A DNA stretch of 64,000 bases from Viscum album (taxonomy: Eukaryota; Streptophyta; Magnoliopsida; Santalales; Viscaceae): the NCBI GenBank assembly GCA_963277665.1, contig OY728120.1:938977195-939041194 (forward strand), given 5' to 3'. The notes under the pieces were generated by a model. That model had not been told where the DNA came from, did not search any database, and saw only the letters and a list, made by a program, of their open reading frames with translations. Position numbers and translations under genes: made by a program. Below, one piece after another: positions 1-12,508 of this stretch; position 1 is the first letter of the stretch, and each line of letters starts with the position of its first letter.

Positions 1-957
1 TCCCTGGTATTCCATTGAACAAACTCGAAGCATATCCTCCAAAGTCTGAATCGTTCGTTCTGACTGCCCATCTGATTGAGTATGGAAAGATGTACTGAAA
101 TTTAACTATGTGCCCAGCGACTTCTGAAGTCCCTTCCAAAAGTTAGAAGTGATCATGGGATCTCGGTCAGATACAATGGAAAGAGGAACTCCATGTAACC
201 TGACAATCTGCTTAAGGTACAATCGAGAAAGCTGATCCAAAGTCATTGGATCTCGAATAGAAAGAAAATGTGCAGACTTTGTTAGGCAATCAACAATAAC
301 AAAAATCTCATTATTACCTCGAGAAGTCTTTGGTAGTCCCACCACAAAGTCCATGGATACATTCTCCCATTTCCAATATGGCACTAGCAAAGGCTGCAGC
401 ATCCCCTTCAGTAACTGCCTCTCTGCTTTAACCTGCTGACATGTCGACCATTTCTTGGTAAAATCAGCAATATCTCTTTTCATTCTATCCCACCAATAAT
501 ACTCTTGAAGGTCTATGTACATCTTTCTACTTCCAGGATGAAAAGAAAATGGAGAACTATGGGCTTCACCCAACAATTCTTTCTTCAACTTGGAATCACA
601 AGGCACACACAACCTTTTACCAAATCTTAAAACACAATATTTATCAAGGTTAAATTCTGGCAACTTACCCACTTTAACCAATTCTACCTTTTTCCGTAGC
701 TCATGGTCTTCCTTCTGTGCTCGCTTAATTTTGTCTAACAACGAAGACTGCACTGAAACCTGAAACAAAACAGATGCATTCCCTACACCAACAACTTCTA
801 AGCCAAAATTCATCAAATCATTAATCAAGGGATCATGTTCCAAAGGTAACATAGTTAATGATACATGATGTTTTCGATTTAAGGCATCTGCCACTTTGTT
901 TGCTTTTCCGGGATGGAAATTGATCATGTAGTCATAATACTTTATCAATTAAATCCA
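1..957 (-). pseudogene. E1 integrase domain (decayed pol)
   Basis: The translation begins with the HPGKANKVADAL junction after RNase H. It then has an HHCC-type zinc-binding region (HSSPFSFHPG followed by CQQV) and the integrase core, with the first catalytic Asp in SMDFVVGLPKT and the second in IVSDRDPMI. The domain continues to the window edge (TSFHTQSDGQSERTIQ), so the catalytic Glu and C-terminus are cut off by the window. The open stretch 106-948 is interrupted near 106 by a stop (LGT then TAG, where related proteins have Lys) and near 950 by two further stops. It is a pseudogene of a DNA-strand-transfer enzyme. Confidence 0.92.
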
Positions 958-1230
958 TCTTCTCTACCTTATGTTTAATTCATTCCGAGTGAATATATTC
1001 TTCAGACATTTATGGTCAGTATATATTTGGCATTTGGCTCCGTATAAATGATGCCTCCAAATTTTCAAAGTATAAACCACAGCTGCCAATTCCAAATCAT
1101 GTGTGGGATAATTTATCTCATGAGGTTTAATTTTCCTTGAAGCATAGGCAATTACCCGATCTTTCTGCATCAAAACACATCCAAGTCTCTTCAAAGAAGC
1201 ATCAATGTAATGAAAAAATCACCATTTCAA
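958..1230 (-). pseudogene. E1 RNase H domain
   Basis: The protein reads [19 protein letters not shown], then a stretch ending in [19 protein letters not shown] and [13 protein letters not shown]. This is a typical gypsy RNase H with the catalytic Glu (LELAAVV) and the third acidic residue (YTDHK) present. The first acidic residue lies just upstream (YIDASLK) beyond an in-frame stop. The domain degrades the RNA strand of the cDNA hybrid. The ORF ends at NELNIR followed by TAG, where relatives have Gln, consistent with a C-to-T change. Confidence 0.92.
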
Positions 1231-2140
1231 GAAGGTAAGGCCAAAACTGGAGCATTCACCAATCTCTTCTTCAGTTCTTGAAAACAAACATCACATTCTT
1301 ATGTCCAAATTAATTTAACCCCTTTCCGTGTTAACTTAGTAATCGGGCTAGATAACTGTACAAAGTTCTTAACAAACCGTCGGTAATAACTTGATAAGCC
1401 CAGAAAATTATGAATCTCTGTAAGATTTGTGGGTCTTGGACATTCATCTACTACATTGGTTTTGGAAGGATCAATTGTTATTCCATCCTTATTTACAATG
1501 TGCCCAAGAAAAGAAATTTGTTACAACCAAAAATCACACTGGCTAAATTTTCCATACATTTTCTTTTCATTTAAATTTTGTATAACAACCCTTAGATGTT
1601 TTTCATACTCCTCTTTATTCTTAGAAAAAAATAGAATGTCATCATTAAATTAAACCACAATCTTATCCAAGAACTCATTAAATACTCTATTCATAAGATT
1701 CATAAATAAAGTAGGTTCATTAGTTAATCCCAATGGCCTAACAACAAATTCATAATGCCCATATCTAGTACGAATGGCTGTTTTTGAGATGTCATCCTCC
1801 TTCACCTTTAGCTGATGGTATCTGGATCTCAATTCAATCTTGGAAATGTACTAAGCTCCTTGGAGCTGATTAAACAAGTCATTGATATCAGGAAAAGGAT
1901 AATTGTTTTTAATAGTGATGTTATTCAATGCTCTATAATCAATGCAAAGTCTCATTGAACCATCTTTCTTTTTAACAAACAAAACAGGAGCTCCCCAAGG
2001 TGAAGTGCTAGGACGAATGAATCCTTTGTCAAGAAAATCCTGCAACTAATTTTTCAATTCAAGAAGTTCAATTGGAGCCATACGATAAATAGGTTTTGAA
2101 ATTTTCTTAGCATCAGGAACTAAGTCAATTGTGAATTTGA
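1231..2140 (-). pseudogene. E1 reverse transcriptase domain
   Basis: The domain begins near PIYRMAPIELLELK. It continues through [20 protein letters not shown] and [16 protein letters not shown], then [20 protein letters not shown] and [17 protein letters not shown], to the catalytic motif FNDDILFFSK, which retains the DD dyad. The connection segment follows (LGHIVNKDG, then FLGLSSYYRRFVKNF). In-frame stops lie at about 1849 (TAG where Gln is usual) and 1649. Reading frame is otherwise conserved over about 900 bp, so decay is mostly by point nonsense. Confidence 0.93.
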
Positions 2141-2740
2141 CTGCTCAATCAGGTATGACACCGTGTAACTCATCAGGAAAAACATCCAGGTAATAATTTA
2201 CCACTGGAACATCATTAATTTGAATAGATCCCTTGTTTTCAACAATATGAGCAAGATAACGTTCATTTCCATCTTTCAATAATTTCTCAGCTTCCTGATA
2301 TGTTATCAATTATATGGTTTCATTCTTGTATACAAACTGAAACTCTTTTTTCAAAACAACTTCTTTAGCTCTAGAGTCAATCTTAGCATGATAATAAGAA
2401 AGCTAGTCCATCCCCAGAATAAAATCAAACTCGAATAAAGTTAAAACAACAAGGTTTTTAGGTAACGTCTTTCCACAGACCATAATAGAAAGAATATTAT
2501 AATTCCTCTTTGCTATAACATTTCCCTTGGTGTTTTAACAACAAGTTCAGGTCTCATTTGTTGAGGTGATAATTCCAAATTACCAAAAAAAAATTCAAAG
2601 ATGAAGGAATGTGTAGACCCCGTATCAAACAAAACTTTAGGAAAATATGAGTGAACAAACAAAGTACCTGATACAACTTCATTGGATGGCCCGACATCTG
2701 CTGACGTAGTCTCAAAGGATCTCACTACACTTTTCTACTT
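2141..2740 (-). pseudogene. E1 aspartic protease and linker to RT
   Basis: The active-site motif VLFDTGSTHSFI is intact at roughly 2610-2645 on the minus strand. It follows GTLFVHSYFPK and precedes a decayed flap and C-terminal half. A frameshift near 2510 separates the N-terminal half from the continuation (VCGKTLPKNLVVL, then FEFDFILGMD). The linker towards RT is readable (EVVLKKEFQFVYKN; YLDVFPDELHGVIPD). The enzyme would cleave the Gag-Pol polyprotein. Confidence 0.88.
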
Positions 2741-3790
2741 GTAGTCTAGCTTCTTTGCATCATTCAGATCTCTCTTTGGGCAGGCATTTTCATAATGACC
2801 CATCTCACCACATTTAAAACACTTTATAGTTTTCTTATCAGGATTAGTCTTTGGATCATTTTCATTGCAATCTCAGGCCATATGTCTAAACATACCGCAT
2901 TTAAAACACTTCCCAGTTTTTCTACGACATTCCCCAGGGTGCTTCTTTCCACACTTTTCACAAACTGGAAACTGGATTTTCTTACCATCAGATTTCTTTG
3001 GTTGATTCATACCCATTTCTTGACAACTAGACCTCTTCTTCTCTTTGTTTCCAAAATTCACGTGATCATCATCAAACTCCATCTCTACCCTCTCAGCACA
3101 TCGGAAAAGTCTCTCATAGCTTTTGAATTCACGGGAGGCCAACGTCCTTCGATACCTTGGCTTAAATCCTGAGTAAAAATGGTTGATTTTTCTATCAAGA
3201 TCCAGAATATGATTTGAAGTATACCTCACCAGTCAGGTGAAGTTCGGTTCATACACAGCCACTGAATCTTCCTTCTTCTATTTCAATTCAAGGAATTGCT
3301 TCCCCATTCTATGTCGCACCACCTTAGGAAAATATTTTTCAAGGAAAAGACTTTTAAATTCATCCCACTCTAAGGCATCAAAATCCTCTCTACCCCTGAT
3401 ATTCCTTACCATTGACCACCACTAGTCAGCTTCCCCTTCAAAATGATAAATGGAAAGACTTACCTTTTGATTTTCTAAACATCCCATAACATCGAATATC
3501 TTATCAAGGGCCTTGATCCATCCTTCAGCTGCTAATAGGTCAAAAGATCTATTGAATGTATGAGGATGTTGTCGAATAAAATGTTCCACTACTTTCATGT
3601 TTTTTTGTGGTACCTCTATTGGTTATATTTTATGGATGCCACCACCATTCATTTCCTACGTTATCTGGGCCATTACTGTCACAAACTGCTTGGTTCCAAT
3701 CCCTACCATTCCAGGTTGTAGATCAGGAAGGATGTCGTTCTATTGGTGCCTCTCCTCTTCAACATCCATGTTCCTTCTGCGGACAACCAT
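2741..3790 (-). pseudogene. E1 Gag with CCHC zinc knuckles
   Basis: I place the start at the ATG at 3790 (MVVRRRNMDVEEE), about 135 bp after the primer site. The capsid-type region is visible (EGWIKALDKIFDVMGCLENQ; ALEWDEFKSLFLEKYFPKVV; KPRYRRTLASREFKSYE). At the C-terminus are CEKCGKKHPGEC and two CCHC knuckles, at 2867-2908 (CFKCG...H...C) and 2780-2821 (CFKCGEMGHYENAC). Inside the first knuckle a TGA replaces the usual Arg between HMA and DC, as expected for CGA to TGA. Several other stops interrupt the frame. Gag would package the element RNA. Confidence 0.9.
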
Positions 3791-3924
3791 TATGAACAAA
3801 AATGTCTTAGATGAAGCAACATGGTAATATTTAAATTCTATAACATTTCAAAGTAAACATAGAGTGAAAATCATTTATGGTATTCTATTAAAATCACCAT
3901 AACCCCTAAAGTTAACTAAACCAT

Positions 3925-3937
3925 CCTCTGATACCAA
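3925..3937 (-). other. E1 primer binding site (initiator Met type)
   Basis: On the minus strand the sequence is TTGGTATCAGAGG, a near match to the tRNA-iMet 3' end complement used by most plant LTR elements. It lies immediately inside the 5' LTR end and primes minus-strand cDNA synthesis. Confidence 0.9.
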
Positions 3938-3938
3938 C

Positions 3939-6714
3939 TATAAGGACTCGGCCTTATTACATACATAATCTCAAATTTAGTCAAGAAAACACTTAATTTT
4001 ACATTGAGGATCTTTTAATGTTTAAAGCTTTAGAGAATTAGGAAAATAAATTCATAACATTACACATTGTTACAGAGTGGATACCATAAAAACAGTTCCA
4101 TTTTTTTCCAAAATATAAAACATTAAAACTTAAATAAGACTCCTTGAAAATTCTTCAACATTTAACATGGATTCGTTATTTGTATTAATCATCCATTAAC
4201 CTATGAAAATCATTTAAAACATGGGATGAGCACAAAAGCTCAGTAAGTTATGAAAAATAAGGAATGAACACATTAGTCCATGAAAACTTATAATGCACGA
4301 AATCATTTTCAAAAGACTTACTTATCACCTGTATATATATATATAAATAATTACCTTGTGAAACATTAGATTTAAAAAAATACATAAGAACATAATTAGA
4401 ACAATAAAGGTATCTTGGGGCATTACTTATATAATCTTGTAACCATCACAACTACCTTATAATTTGTAACCCTCACGGCTACCATATATTTTGTGTAACC
4501 ATCGCAGTTACACTTGGAGTAACCATACATCTGACCTCCAACATAAACATACCCAATTAGTTGGAGGGTAATATAGGTCCCACCCTTTATCATAAAAAAT
4601 TCCCAATAACCAAAAAATAATCATACAACATAAATAATAGCATAAAAATATTGCTTTTGAATCTTGTAAAACAGAATTTTAAAAGAGGATTTCAGAAGAA
4701 AAGTCCCTTATAATCATCATATACTTGAAGTGATACTTAATATAGTGGATGTAATATGCATATACTCTATAAATACACATTATTAAACATATTATAATCA
4801 AAATTAATCACACAAACAATTTAAATACCACATAAATAACGAAGTAGAATGTTAACCCGAAGAATGAAAATCGGGGTAAGAAATCCCCTACCGTAGGATT
4901 GTTTTACTTAAAACTTGTTTAAACCTCCTATATAATGGTTAAAAGAGTGTTATTAGTTTTTTAAAGAAAAATTTTCATGTTTAGAACATCTTAGATGGTA
5001 ATTTAATTACATCATTCCACCCATTAATTGTTAGTATTTTGTTCCTTGCACCGCTTTTCGGTGAGTTCTTCACAAGATTTCCATTATTGGTTTTTTATGG
5101 TTGTTCTTGTCGATTGGAAGTGAAACTCCATAATTGGAATGGAGTAGTATTTAAATATTTCCATTACCATAAATTATACCATTTATCACTTTGATTCTTT
5201 ATTTTAGTATGATTCATAAGTTAAAACATTAATGATGTTCGTTTAGATCATTTAAGTAGTTCTTTGATAATAACAACCTTATTTAGTATTATAAATTAGC
5301 ACCATGAGTACAAAAGAATTCCAGAACCATGGATGAGTCATAAAACATATATTATTACATGGTTCAACCATATAAATGGTTTAATGACCAGACTTATAAT
5401 AATTAATGGAAATTGAAATTACATCGTCCACGATGTCGGTAATTCGACACGTCATGGACAATGTTTTTATTCCTCAAATAAGTGTGAGAGGAGAAGAATA
5501 ATGATGATTAATTTTCCATAAACATGAGAAAATCCAGAATATACATTATTCTGGAGATTTAATGCCTATTGGATAATATGGGGTGAGTAAATAATAAAAA
5601 TGAATCATGAAATAAAAGAAAAACTTGAGAAATTTCTTTCGAAAATTCTGCAGCCTAACGCATCTCTTAAAATTTCATAAAAACAAGATTAATGAGAGGA
5701 ATGTAATATCTCATCATTAATACATAATATGGGCATTAAGGGAAAATATTTAATGAAATATCCCAACACTATGCAACGGGAATTGAAGAGAATAACATAA
5801 ATTGAAAGAAAATAAAGAAAATAAAAGAGGTTGTTTACCTCTTGATCCCCTCTCTTGAAAATCCTTCTTAAGGGTTTTGATTTTGGTCTTTTGGTGAGAC
5901 CAGAAGCTCTAGGACATGGGGAAGAATATTGGGGAGGGAATTTAGAAGAAATTAGACAATGATAAAGGCTTGAGAGGTGGGGGAGGAAGAGGGGAGTGAG
6001 GGTTGTATTTATAGTGGAGGAGGGGAGGTATTTTAGATTATATTAATCATTATTATAATATTTTTATCAAGACTATGAATAATCTCAATGAAAGTAACCC
6101 TAAATAGTAATAATGGTATTTGAGTTCGATACAAGTGGGATTACATCATCCTTGCATCACCTATGATGCAGTAAATCAAGTATTTAGCATTTATCATATT
6201 TTATCGTATTTTACTATTCATCGAAAATTCTTGAATTTTAGAAAATTCCCAAAACTTCACCCAGACCATTTTTTGACGTGTAGAATTAAAAAATGAAGTC
6301 CATTTTTGACAAATAATTTTCTAAATATTAGTAATTTAATTTTAAAAAAAATCATACTTAATTCAAAAATTAACAGTTCTAATTCTAGAACTACTTCTTT
6401 ATCACAGAGAAAAATTAACCAAGATGTTATTATCTTATAGCATTAAGAAAATAAAATAATAATAAAATTTACTATTCAATAGGATAATATTACTATTCAT
6501 ATTACTATTCATAAGGGTATGATACTATTCACACAAAAAAACAAGTTTGTTTCATCAGAATCTAAATAATATACTGAAAAAAATTGTAGATGACAGTTTC
6601 TTCAAATTCAAAACATAGAAAAAATAAAATTATGTTTAAAGTATACTAATAAATATATACCTTAAAAAAATTCAAGAATTTCAATTTATTTCTAGAAAAC
6701 CATGGGGTGTTACA
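3939..6714 (-). repeat. E1 5' LTR (about 2.8 kb)
   Basis: The LTR runs on the minus strand from TGTAACACCCC (ending at 6714 on the plus strand) to the primer site. It is AT-rich and non-coding. A purine-rich transcribed-strand patch and a TATA box lie near 5830-6015. The motif antisense to ACTGAGC...GCTCAT, common in plant gypsy LTRs, is near 4226-4244. The left partner LTR is outside the window, so the pair cannot be compared. Confidence 0.85.
6006..6013 (-). promoter_or_regulatory. Likely TATA box of E1 5' LTR
   Basis: On the minus strand this reads TATAAATA within a locally GC-richer context. It lies upstream of purine-rich sequence, about 2 kb before the primer site. It fits a U3 promoter, and no start-site data exist here. 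Confidence 0.45.
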
Positions 6715-7330
6715 TTTAAACTTAAAAGAAACTTATTTTAATAAGGCTAAAAAAATTGAATTCACAAAACCTCATAAGTATTCAAAAGGTAATTCGGCTT
6801 AGCCCTTGGGTCCAATGAAAAAAGTATCATAATCAAGTATATTATGAAATTTATTTCATAGTTATTAATAAGAAAATGATTATATTTTAATAACGTATAG
6901 AATCTTATTCAATAAGTAGTGTTAATTTATTCATATTTTAATAGTATTCATAGTAGAAATGATTTAATCAGAGTAAGCACAATATGAATCATACTCACAA
7001 TGGTTACGATAAATAAGAGTATTAAAAAATAGTTATTCTATCATAATGAATATGGAATCTGAATAAGATTAATAACTTATTCTAAAAGTAATAAATGGTA
7101 GAAAAATTGTATCATAATTAAATCAATTATGATAAACAAGATTCAAATAGAAAGATGAATATAAAAGGATTCACTTTCTATTACAATTATAGTGGAAATA
7201 AAAACATGTAATAAAAAAAGAAATAAAAATTAATAAAATTCTTTTAACCCAGTGATTAGGGTATCCAATAAACTACTATAAAGGTTTCTTGGTTTATACT
7301 TATAAGAAATTTTGTATTTCCCTTACCAAG

Positions 7331-7462
7331 GAAATCCCTTGATACGATGATCGGTCTGTCTCACTATCCTCATGATCCCTCGATGCGATGATCGGCTTAT
7401 CTATCTCACTATCCAAGAAATCCCTTGATACGATGATCATATTTTCTATCTCTCTATCCGTA
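7331..7462. repeat. Short tandem repeats inside C1 3' LTR
   Basis: About three imperfect copies of a roughly 45-50 bp unit are built on TCCCT(T/C)GAT(A/G)CGATGATC followed by TATCTCACTATCC. The same array occurs at 18030-18185 in the other LTR, so it was present before insertion. Confidence 0.75.
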
Positions 7463-7633
7463 TGAAACCTCAATCATATTCCCATGATCTATCATTACAA
7501 AAACAATGTCAAAAAGATTACAAGTATGAGGAACAAGATGTTCACTCTTGTAAGATTCATAACTCTCGCACATGGAGAAGTTTTTGTAATTTAAATGATT
7601 ATAACACTACTTTAAACTATTTTAATGGATGAG

Positions 7634-7641
7634 TATTTATA
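7634..7641 (-). promoter_or_regulatory. Candidate TATA box in C1 3' LTR
   Basis: Reads TATAAATA on the element's sense strand. The matching place in the 5' LTR (18333-18339) keeps TATAAAT. Conservation in both copies supports a promoter role. Transcription start is unknown. Confidence 0.4.
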
Positions 7642-8175
7642 AGAAACACTAAAATAGTCATGTGGATCATCCCATGGTCATATTTTCATTGTGTGTTTCA
7701 TAATAACTTGGATACCTAGAACTTTAACATTCATATTATAATAGAATGTTTGGAGTCATTTTTATATAAACCATTTGTATTTTAACACATATTTCATATA
7801 TTAGAGAAAATATTTTCCACATATGAAAAGTTCATTATGATAAATTACTTGAGTTTGAGTATGATAAATCTGAGTATGATAAAACTAAGTACCATTATTA
7901 TTGTATCCAGTTTCATTAAAATAAACATATCATATCCAGTCTCATTATTATAACCAGACTGTATCCAAACTCATTACTATAAGAAAAGTGTAAAAGTATA
8001 TTTTAATAAATCATTAAATATTATTCTAAGTAATTTAAAAAGATTATGTTGCCTATAAAATAATTGTTAAAATACTTTGTATATGAAAGATTTAGTAATT
8101 AAATATTTACAAAAGAGATTGTAATTTTCAAAATAAAATGAATGGAAATGTAAATAGGAAACATTTGATTCAATA

Positions 8176-8190
8176 ATCTCCCCATTTTTG
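8176..8190 (-). other. C1 polypurine tract
   Basis: On the minus strand the bases just before the 3' LTR are CAAAAATGGGGAGAT. This is a typical plus-strand primer tract ending exactly at the LTR edge (TATTGAATC, originally TGTTGAATC). Confidence 0.85.
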
Positions 8191-11100
8191 GAAATTAAAA
8201 ACCACATGACTTAAATAATAAATTACATTTAAAATAATAATTACATTTACTTTTTATTTTATCTTATTTATAATCTAGTTATTAATAGTTATCTCTTTCT
8301 GATTTTATAACTCATCTGAATACAATGGTGAATAGGACTAACACCACCTTAGGATAAGATCTTCCTTAAAGTATAATATTATATTCTTTAGAATTATTTC
8401 TCCCCCATCATTAAAACATCTCCCCTTTTTATAAAATTATCCTCCTTTGTATAAATTTCTCCCCCTTTGTTCTTTTCAAAAAGGAATAGGGAAGAGACTT
8501 TTAATACCTAAAATGAGTTATAAAAACAAGTATATAAACCCCAATATTAAAGTATTTTAACATCTAAAAGATCATTCAACCAAATAATAATTGTATTACA
8601 TTCAAAAAAATATAAGTTAATTAGAAATACTTTTAATTATATTCCAATTCAAAAAATTACAATAAGAGTTTATGAAATTAATCATTCTTTGGCATCAGGG
8701 ATATGAATATTTTCTTAAAATTATTGAATTATTTCCAATCTTATTAAATCTTGATAGTAAAAACTTCTTGATATTGGTTTTTCTTTTCCGGATCTCGCAA
8801 TCATTCTTCTTGGATCTGAAACATTTCATATTTCTCCATAATATTTTCTTTTAGAAGATTATTACTATCTTCTAGAGCTTCAAATATTTATGAGAAGCAA
8901 TCATTATAACTATTCAGGTCAAAATTTTCATCTTTATAGTTATTTAATCTTGAAATATCGTGAAGCAAAATATTTAAGAGCCCATGAAATTCTCTGACTT
9001 CTTGAGTATGTTTTTCAGTTGTATCTCTAAATTTCTCATGGTATTTTACTCTATTGGGAATGTCTTTAGAAAGAATACAGAAAGAACCATCAGTATTATT
9101 CAAATATTTATTAAACTTTTCAAAATTATCCTCATGAAGTGTGATATCATTATCAACACCATGATACCATTTGGCCATATTATTTCAGATTTTCTTGTGA
9201 GCCACAAAACATTCTTTAAAGATCTTTAAATCTACCTCCAAAAATATCAATCTACCTATTTATGCTTTCACTAGAACCAATTTTTCTTATTGATTCTATA
9301 TAATTATATCAACCATGTTTTCTATCCAAGGAAAGTACTGCATTTTTTTATCCAATATGTTCAATGTATGAGAGATATAATCGATTCCCTGAGCTATGAT
9401 CATAATAGGTGATTATGCCTCTGATTGACTATTTCCGGGGGTTATGATGTCATTGGTTCTAATTTCATCTTGAAATAATTTCCTTATTTATTTATTTGAC
9501 ACTAATTTTTCAATCATTTGTACATCTTGGTTTCCATCAGAAATATCAACAGCATCAATAAAAATTCTTTTACTAGGTTCTACTTTTCAGTTCTAATCTT
9601 GTTCATCCTTCTCAGATGAAGATTCAACTTCTTGAACTGATAGATACTTTTTTTCCCTTAACTGGAATATTTATCTTATTGATTTCGAAAATAAGATAAT
9701 TCTTTTGAGGAAGCTTGTGATTTACTCAATGATATATTACTGTAAGGAAGATCTTATTTCTCATCAATTTTATTTTCTTCCTCTTCCTGATTATTTTCAA
9801 CATTACCAGTTACCTTTAAAGCATTTTCTTATAGCTTCTGTTCTTATTCTTATTCTTTGTCATCAAAATACTCTTCTATTTATCTGAATTCATTATTTAT
9901 TCAATATCTTAATTATATTTTTTTAAAATATCTAATTCTTTATCACCTTCTTCCATCACGTTTTGAAATAGTTCATGATGTTGTGACTCTATTCTCAAGT
10001 CACCTTTACCAACTATAATAGATTCTTTATCTAAAACAACTGCTTTTTGTTTGTTCATTGATGGAGGGAACATTGGAATAGACACAGATATTTCTTGAAT
10101 AGATAATCCAGTATCCATATTTGGAAAAACAACATTAACATAAGCGAACTCTAATCTTTTCAATAATTTATCCCATAATTATAATTCCAATAGATTCTTT
10201 TTTTGTTTATTTTCCTTTTCTTGTTTATCCATAACATTAGCACCATGTATTTTAACATCTAAGGATTCAGTTGGATCCTTCCCAATTTGAGGATCTCCTT
10301 CGTTTCTTTCATCCTTTCTCCTTCTCCATTCATCAACAACTTCTTTTCATAATTTCATTGGTTTTTTTTATTTTGGAGTAGGAAAGGAGTTAGCCTTTCT
10401 CTTTTGAAAAATATTCTCAACATTATTTTTCTTAGAAGAAGCTTCTTCTTTTGATGAAAAAACATGAGTATTCATAAAAAATAATATTTATTTAGAATAA
10501 AAAACAAGCATTACTCTTTTCATTGTGTTGTCACTTATAAACTAGATATTTTCTATAATATGATTAGAAATGATTACAATATTGAACTATTTCATACCTG
10601 ATGCAATCAACTTACTTATCAATTCTAGAAAAATTATAATATAAGACAACATTTATCTGGATTTTATGTTATTTATTTTCAAAAGAATAAGATCAGATAA
10701 ATTGATCTTACTCATATTTAAAAAGTAATCTAAAATAAATATATGTGAAAATTTTAATGTATATCAATCTCCCTTTATCGGAATAAGAAAATCATGCATC
10801 TAAAGGGATATATCTCTATGGAATAGAGTGAGATGTGGGACCTTAATTTTTTCATCATCTGATAGATTCTTAAAAAAATATGTTTCAACTATTTCTTTGA
10901 CTAATGTATCCTTTTAATACTACAGTTTATCGGATGAAAAAATGTAACTCTTTCATCTAAAATTTCTAGGAAACCTACGAATAACCTATATGTAATCTTA
11001 TATCTTTTCACATATATATGGAAAGAAAATATCTCTTTTCAACATTCTTTAAAAAAATATACAGAATCATCCAAATATTTCACCAAATCCAAATAAAAAA

Positions 11101-12202
11101 ATCAGGATCGGGATCTGATTGTTCCACACAAGATAATTTCTAACCTTGAAAATATATAATCATTTTAAGAAAATAATTATACTTCTGTAAAAAGATCTTA
11201 CTAATAGGATTTACTAAAAAACAATTTTTTGTAATCACTCATGTGTTACAACATATTTTGGATTGAAACTGGAGATTCATACATGAAAAAACAAATCAAA
11301 CTGGGAGATTTAAACAAGGTAGCGCTTCCAGAAAAGAATTCTCAGATAACGAATGTGGTATACGAGGTGGATCCCCTTTATATAAGTGATCAAATAGACT
11401 ATTGATCTTCCAAAATTATCTTATAGCTAAGATTTTATCTTTATGAACATATAGATAATACTTTTCTCAAGAAATATTTTTAATCAATTTATACTCTTGA
11501 GGTTTTATAGAAAAAAAATCGTATTGGGTTAATATAAATAAATTGAATACAAAATATGAAAATAAAAATTACAGAAAACAAGGATAGAAATAATCATAAT
11601 AGAATAGTTTTAATGTATAAAAGTAAATAATAATTCTTTTTAGAGTTAATCGTCATTATTATAATTTCTTCTTCTTGTTTTTATAAAATAACATTTTATG
11701 ATAGATGAAAAAAATATGACTACGAAGAATTGAAATGAAAACTAGAATATGATTGAATACAAATTTAAATGAATAAAATTTTCAATTATAATTAAATAAT
11801 GTGAAAATAATAAATTTTACAAATTCAATTTAAAACAAACATGAATATGATAAATTTTTCACATCAAATTTTAAAAAACATAAATATGATAAATTTTTCA
11901 AATATGATTTAAAACCAACATTAATATGATAAATTTTTAAAATAAAATTTAAAACAAAGTCCATACTATTTTTTTTAATCCTAAGTCTAGAATACTAATT
12001 ACGATGGAGTTTTAAGGAAATTTAAATTTTATAAAAATTTATATCTTTTGAAAAGTATTGTTTTTCAATTTGAAAAAAAACAATAATATGTACTCTCCCT
12101 TTGAAAAAGAGTAACATAATGTAAATATATTGGTAAAAAATAATTATATATGAATAATTAATTTACATTAATCATTAGTAGCTTCTATCTAATGTATTAA
12201 AA
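8191..12202 (-). other. C1 3' region between RNase H and LTR; possible envelope-like remnant
   Basis: About 4 kb with no copia enzyme. Two open stretches on the element strand are the longest: 8888-9178 (96 codons, acidic, starting MAKWYHGVDNDITLHEDN) and 9909-10163 (84 codons, MKRLEFAYVNVVFPNMDTGL). Basic, Lys-rich sequence precedes them at about 10200-10480. SIRE elements carry an extra envelope-like ORF in this position, and this is the reason for the suggestion. I do not recognise the protein itself. A further CCCCC-rich patch at 8400-8475 resembles extra purine tracts on the sense strand. The part 10500-12200 is AT-rich and looks non-coding. Confidence 0.4.
11813..11957. repeat. AT-rich tandem repeat, about 50-bp unit
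   Basis: Roughly three imperfect copies of a unit containing AATATGATAAATTTTT followed by AAATTTAAAAC(A)A. It lies in the non-coding 3' region of C1. Confidence 0.65.
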
Positions 12203-12508
12203 TCAATAAAAAGTTAAATTTTTTGTACAAATATCATCAAGTTGTTCTTGTGTTCCGATTAATTGTAAAATTATATATCCTTTTACTGTGTGAACACTAA
12301 TAAAGTGATGTCTAATATTAATGTGTTTTTCATGTGAGTGATGTATTGGGTTTTTACATAAAGCAATGGTATGGGTATTATCACATAGTATTTGTGTTTT
12401 AGTAAAACTCATGCCCTTATCAGTGAGTGTGTGTTTCATCCACAACACTTGAGAACAATAACTTCTATGTTCCACATATTCAGCTTCAGCAGTGGAAAGT
12501 GATACCAA
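12203..12508 (-). pseudogene. C1 copia RNase H
   Basis: Readable over 101 codons: VSLSTAEAEYV at the N-terminus, CDNTHTIALCKNPIHHSHEK in the middle, then HINIRHHFI and QLDDICTKNL. These are hallmark copia RNase H motifs, with the first two acidic positions (AEAEY, CDN) present. It is the best kept part of C1. An in-frame stop lies just upstream of VSLSTAE. Confidence 0.93.

Larger units (their letters stand above)
1..6714 (-). mobile_element. E1: Ty3/gypsy Tekay/Del-like retrotransposon, 3' end off window
   Basis: Reading leftwards on the minus strand, this holds a 5' LTR, a primer binding site, gag with zinc knuckles, protease, reverse transcriptase, RNase H and integrase. That is the Ty3/gypsy order. 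The rest of integrase and the 3' LTR lie beyond position 1. The LTR starts on the minus strand with TGTAACACCCC. To its right, copia LTR sequence begins abruptly, so E1 is inserted in the 3' LTR of C1. Its coding region has fewer breaks than the other gypsy elements here. Clade assignment is by sequence resemblance, LTR size and primer type. The chromodomain itself is not in the window. Confidence 0.9.
6715..8175 (-). repeat. C1 3' LTR (left edge removed by E1 insertion)
   Basis: Aligns by eye with 17410-18857 along its whole length. Shared anchors are the CACAAAACCT segment near 6764, the CCCTTGGGT segment near 6800, the GATACGATGATC-type tandem segment near 7330-7460 and the final GATTCAATA. 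Its inner edge at 8175 is followed directly by a purine tract on the coding strand. Many differences from the 5' copy indicate an old insertion. Confidence 0.88.

Noticed and set aside
2795..3172. 125-codon plus-strand frame over E1 Gag
   Set aside because: It is the antisense shadow of the Gag zinc-knuckle region on the minus strand.
3925..3937. tRNA gene fragment (TGGTATCAGAG)
   Set aside because: These matches are primer binding sites at LTR borders. No cloverleaf surrounds them.
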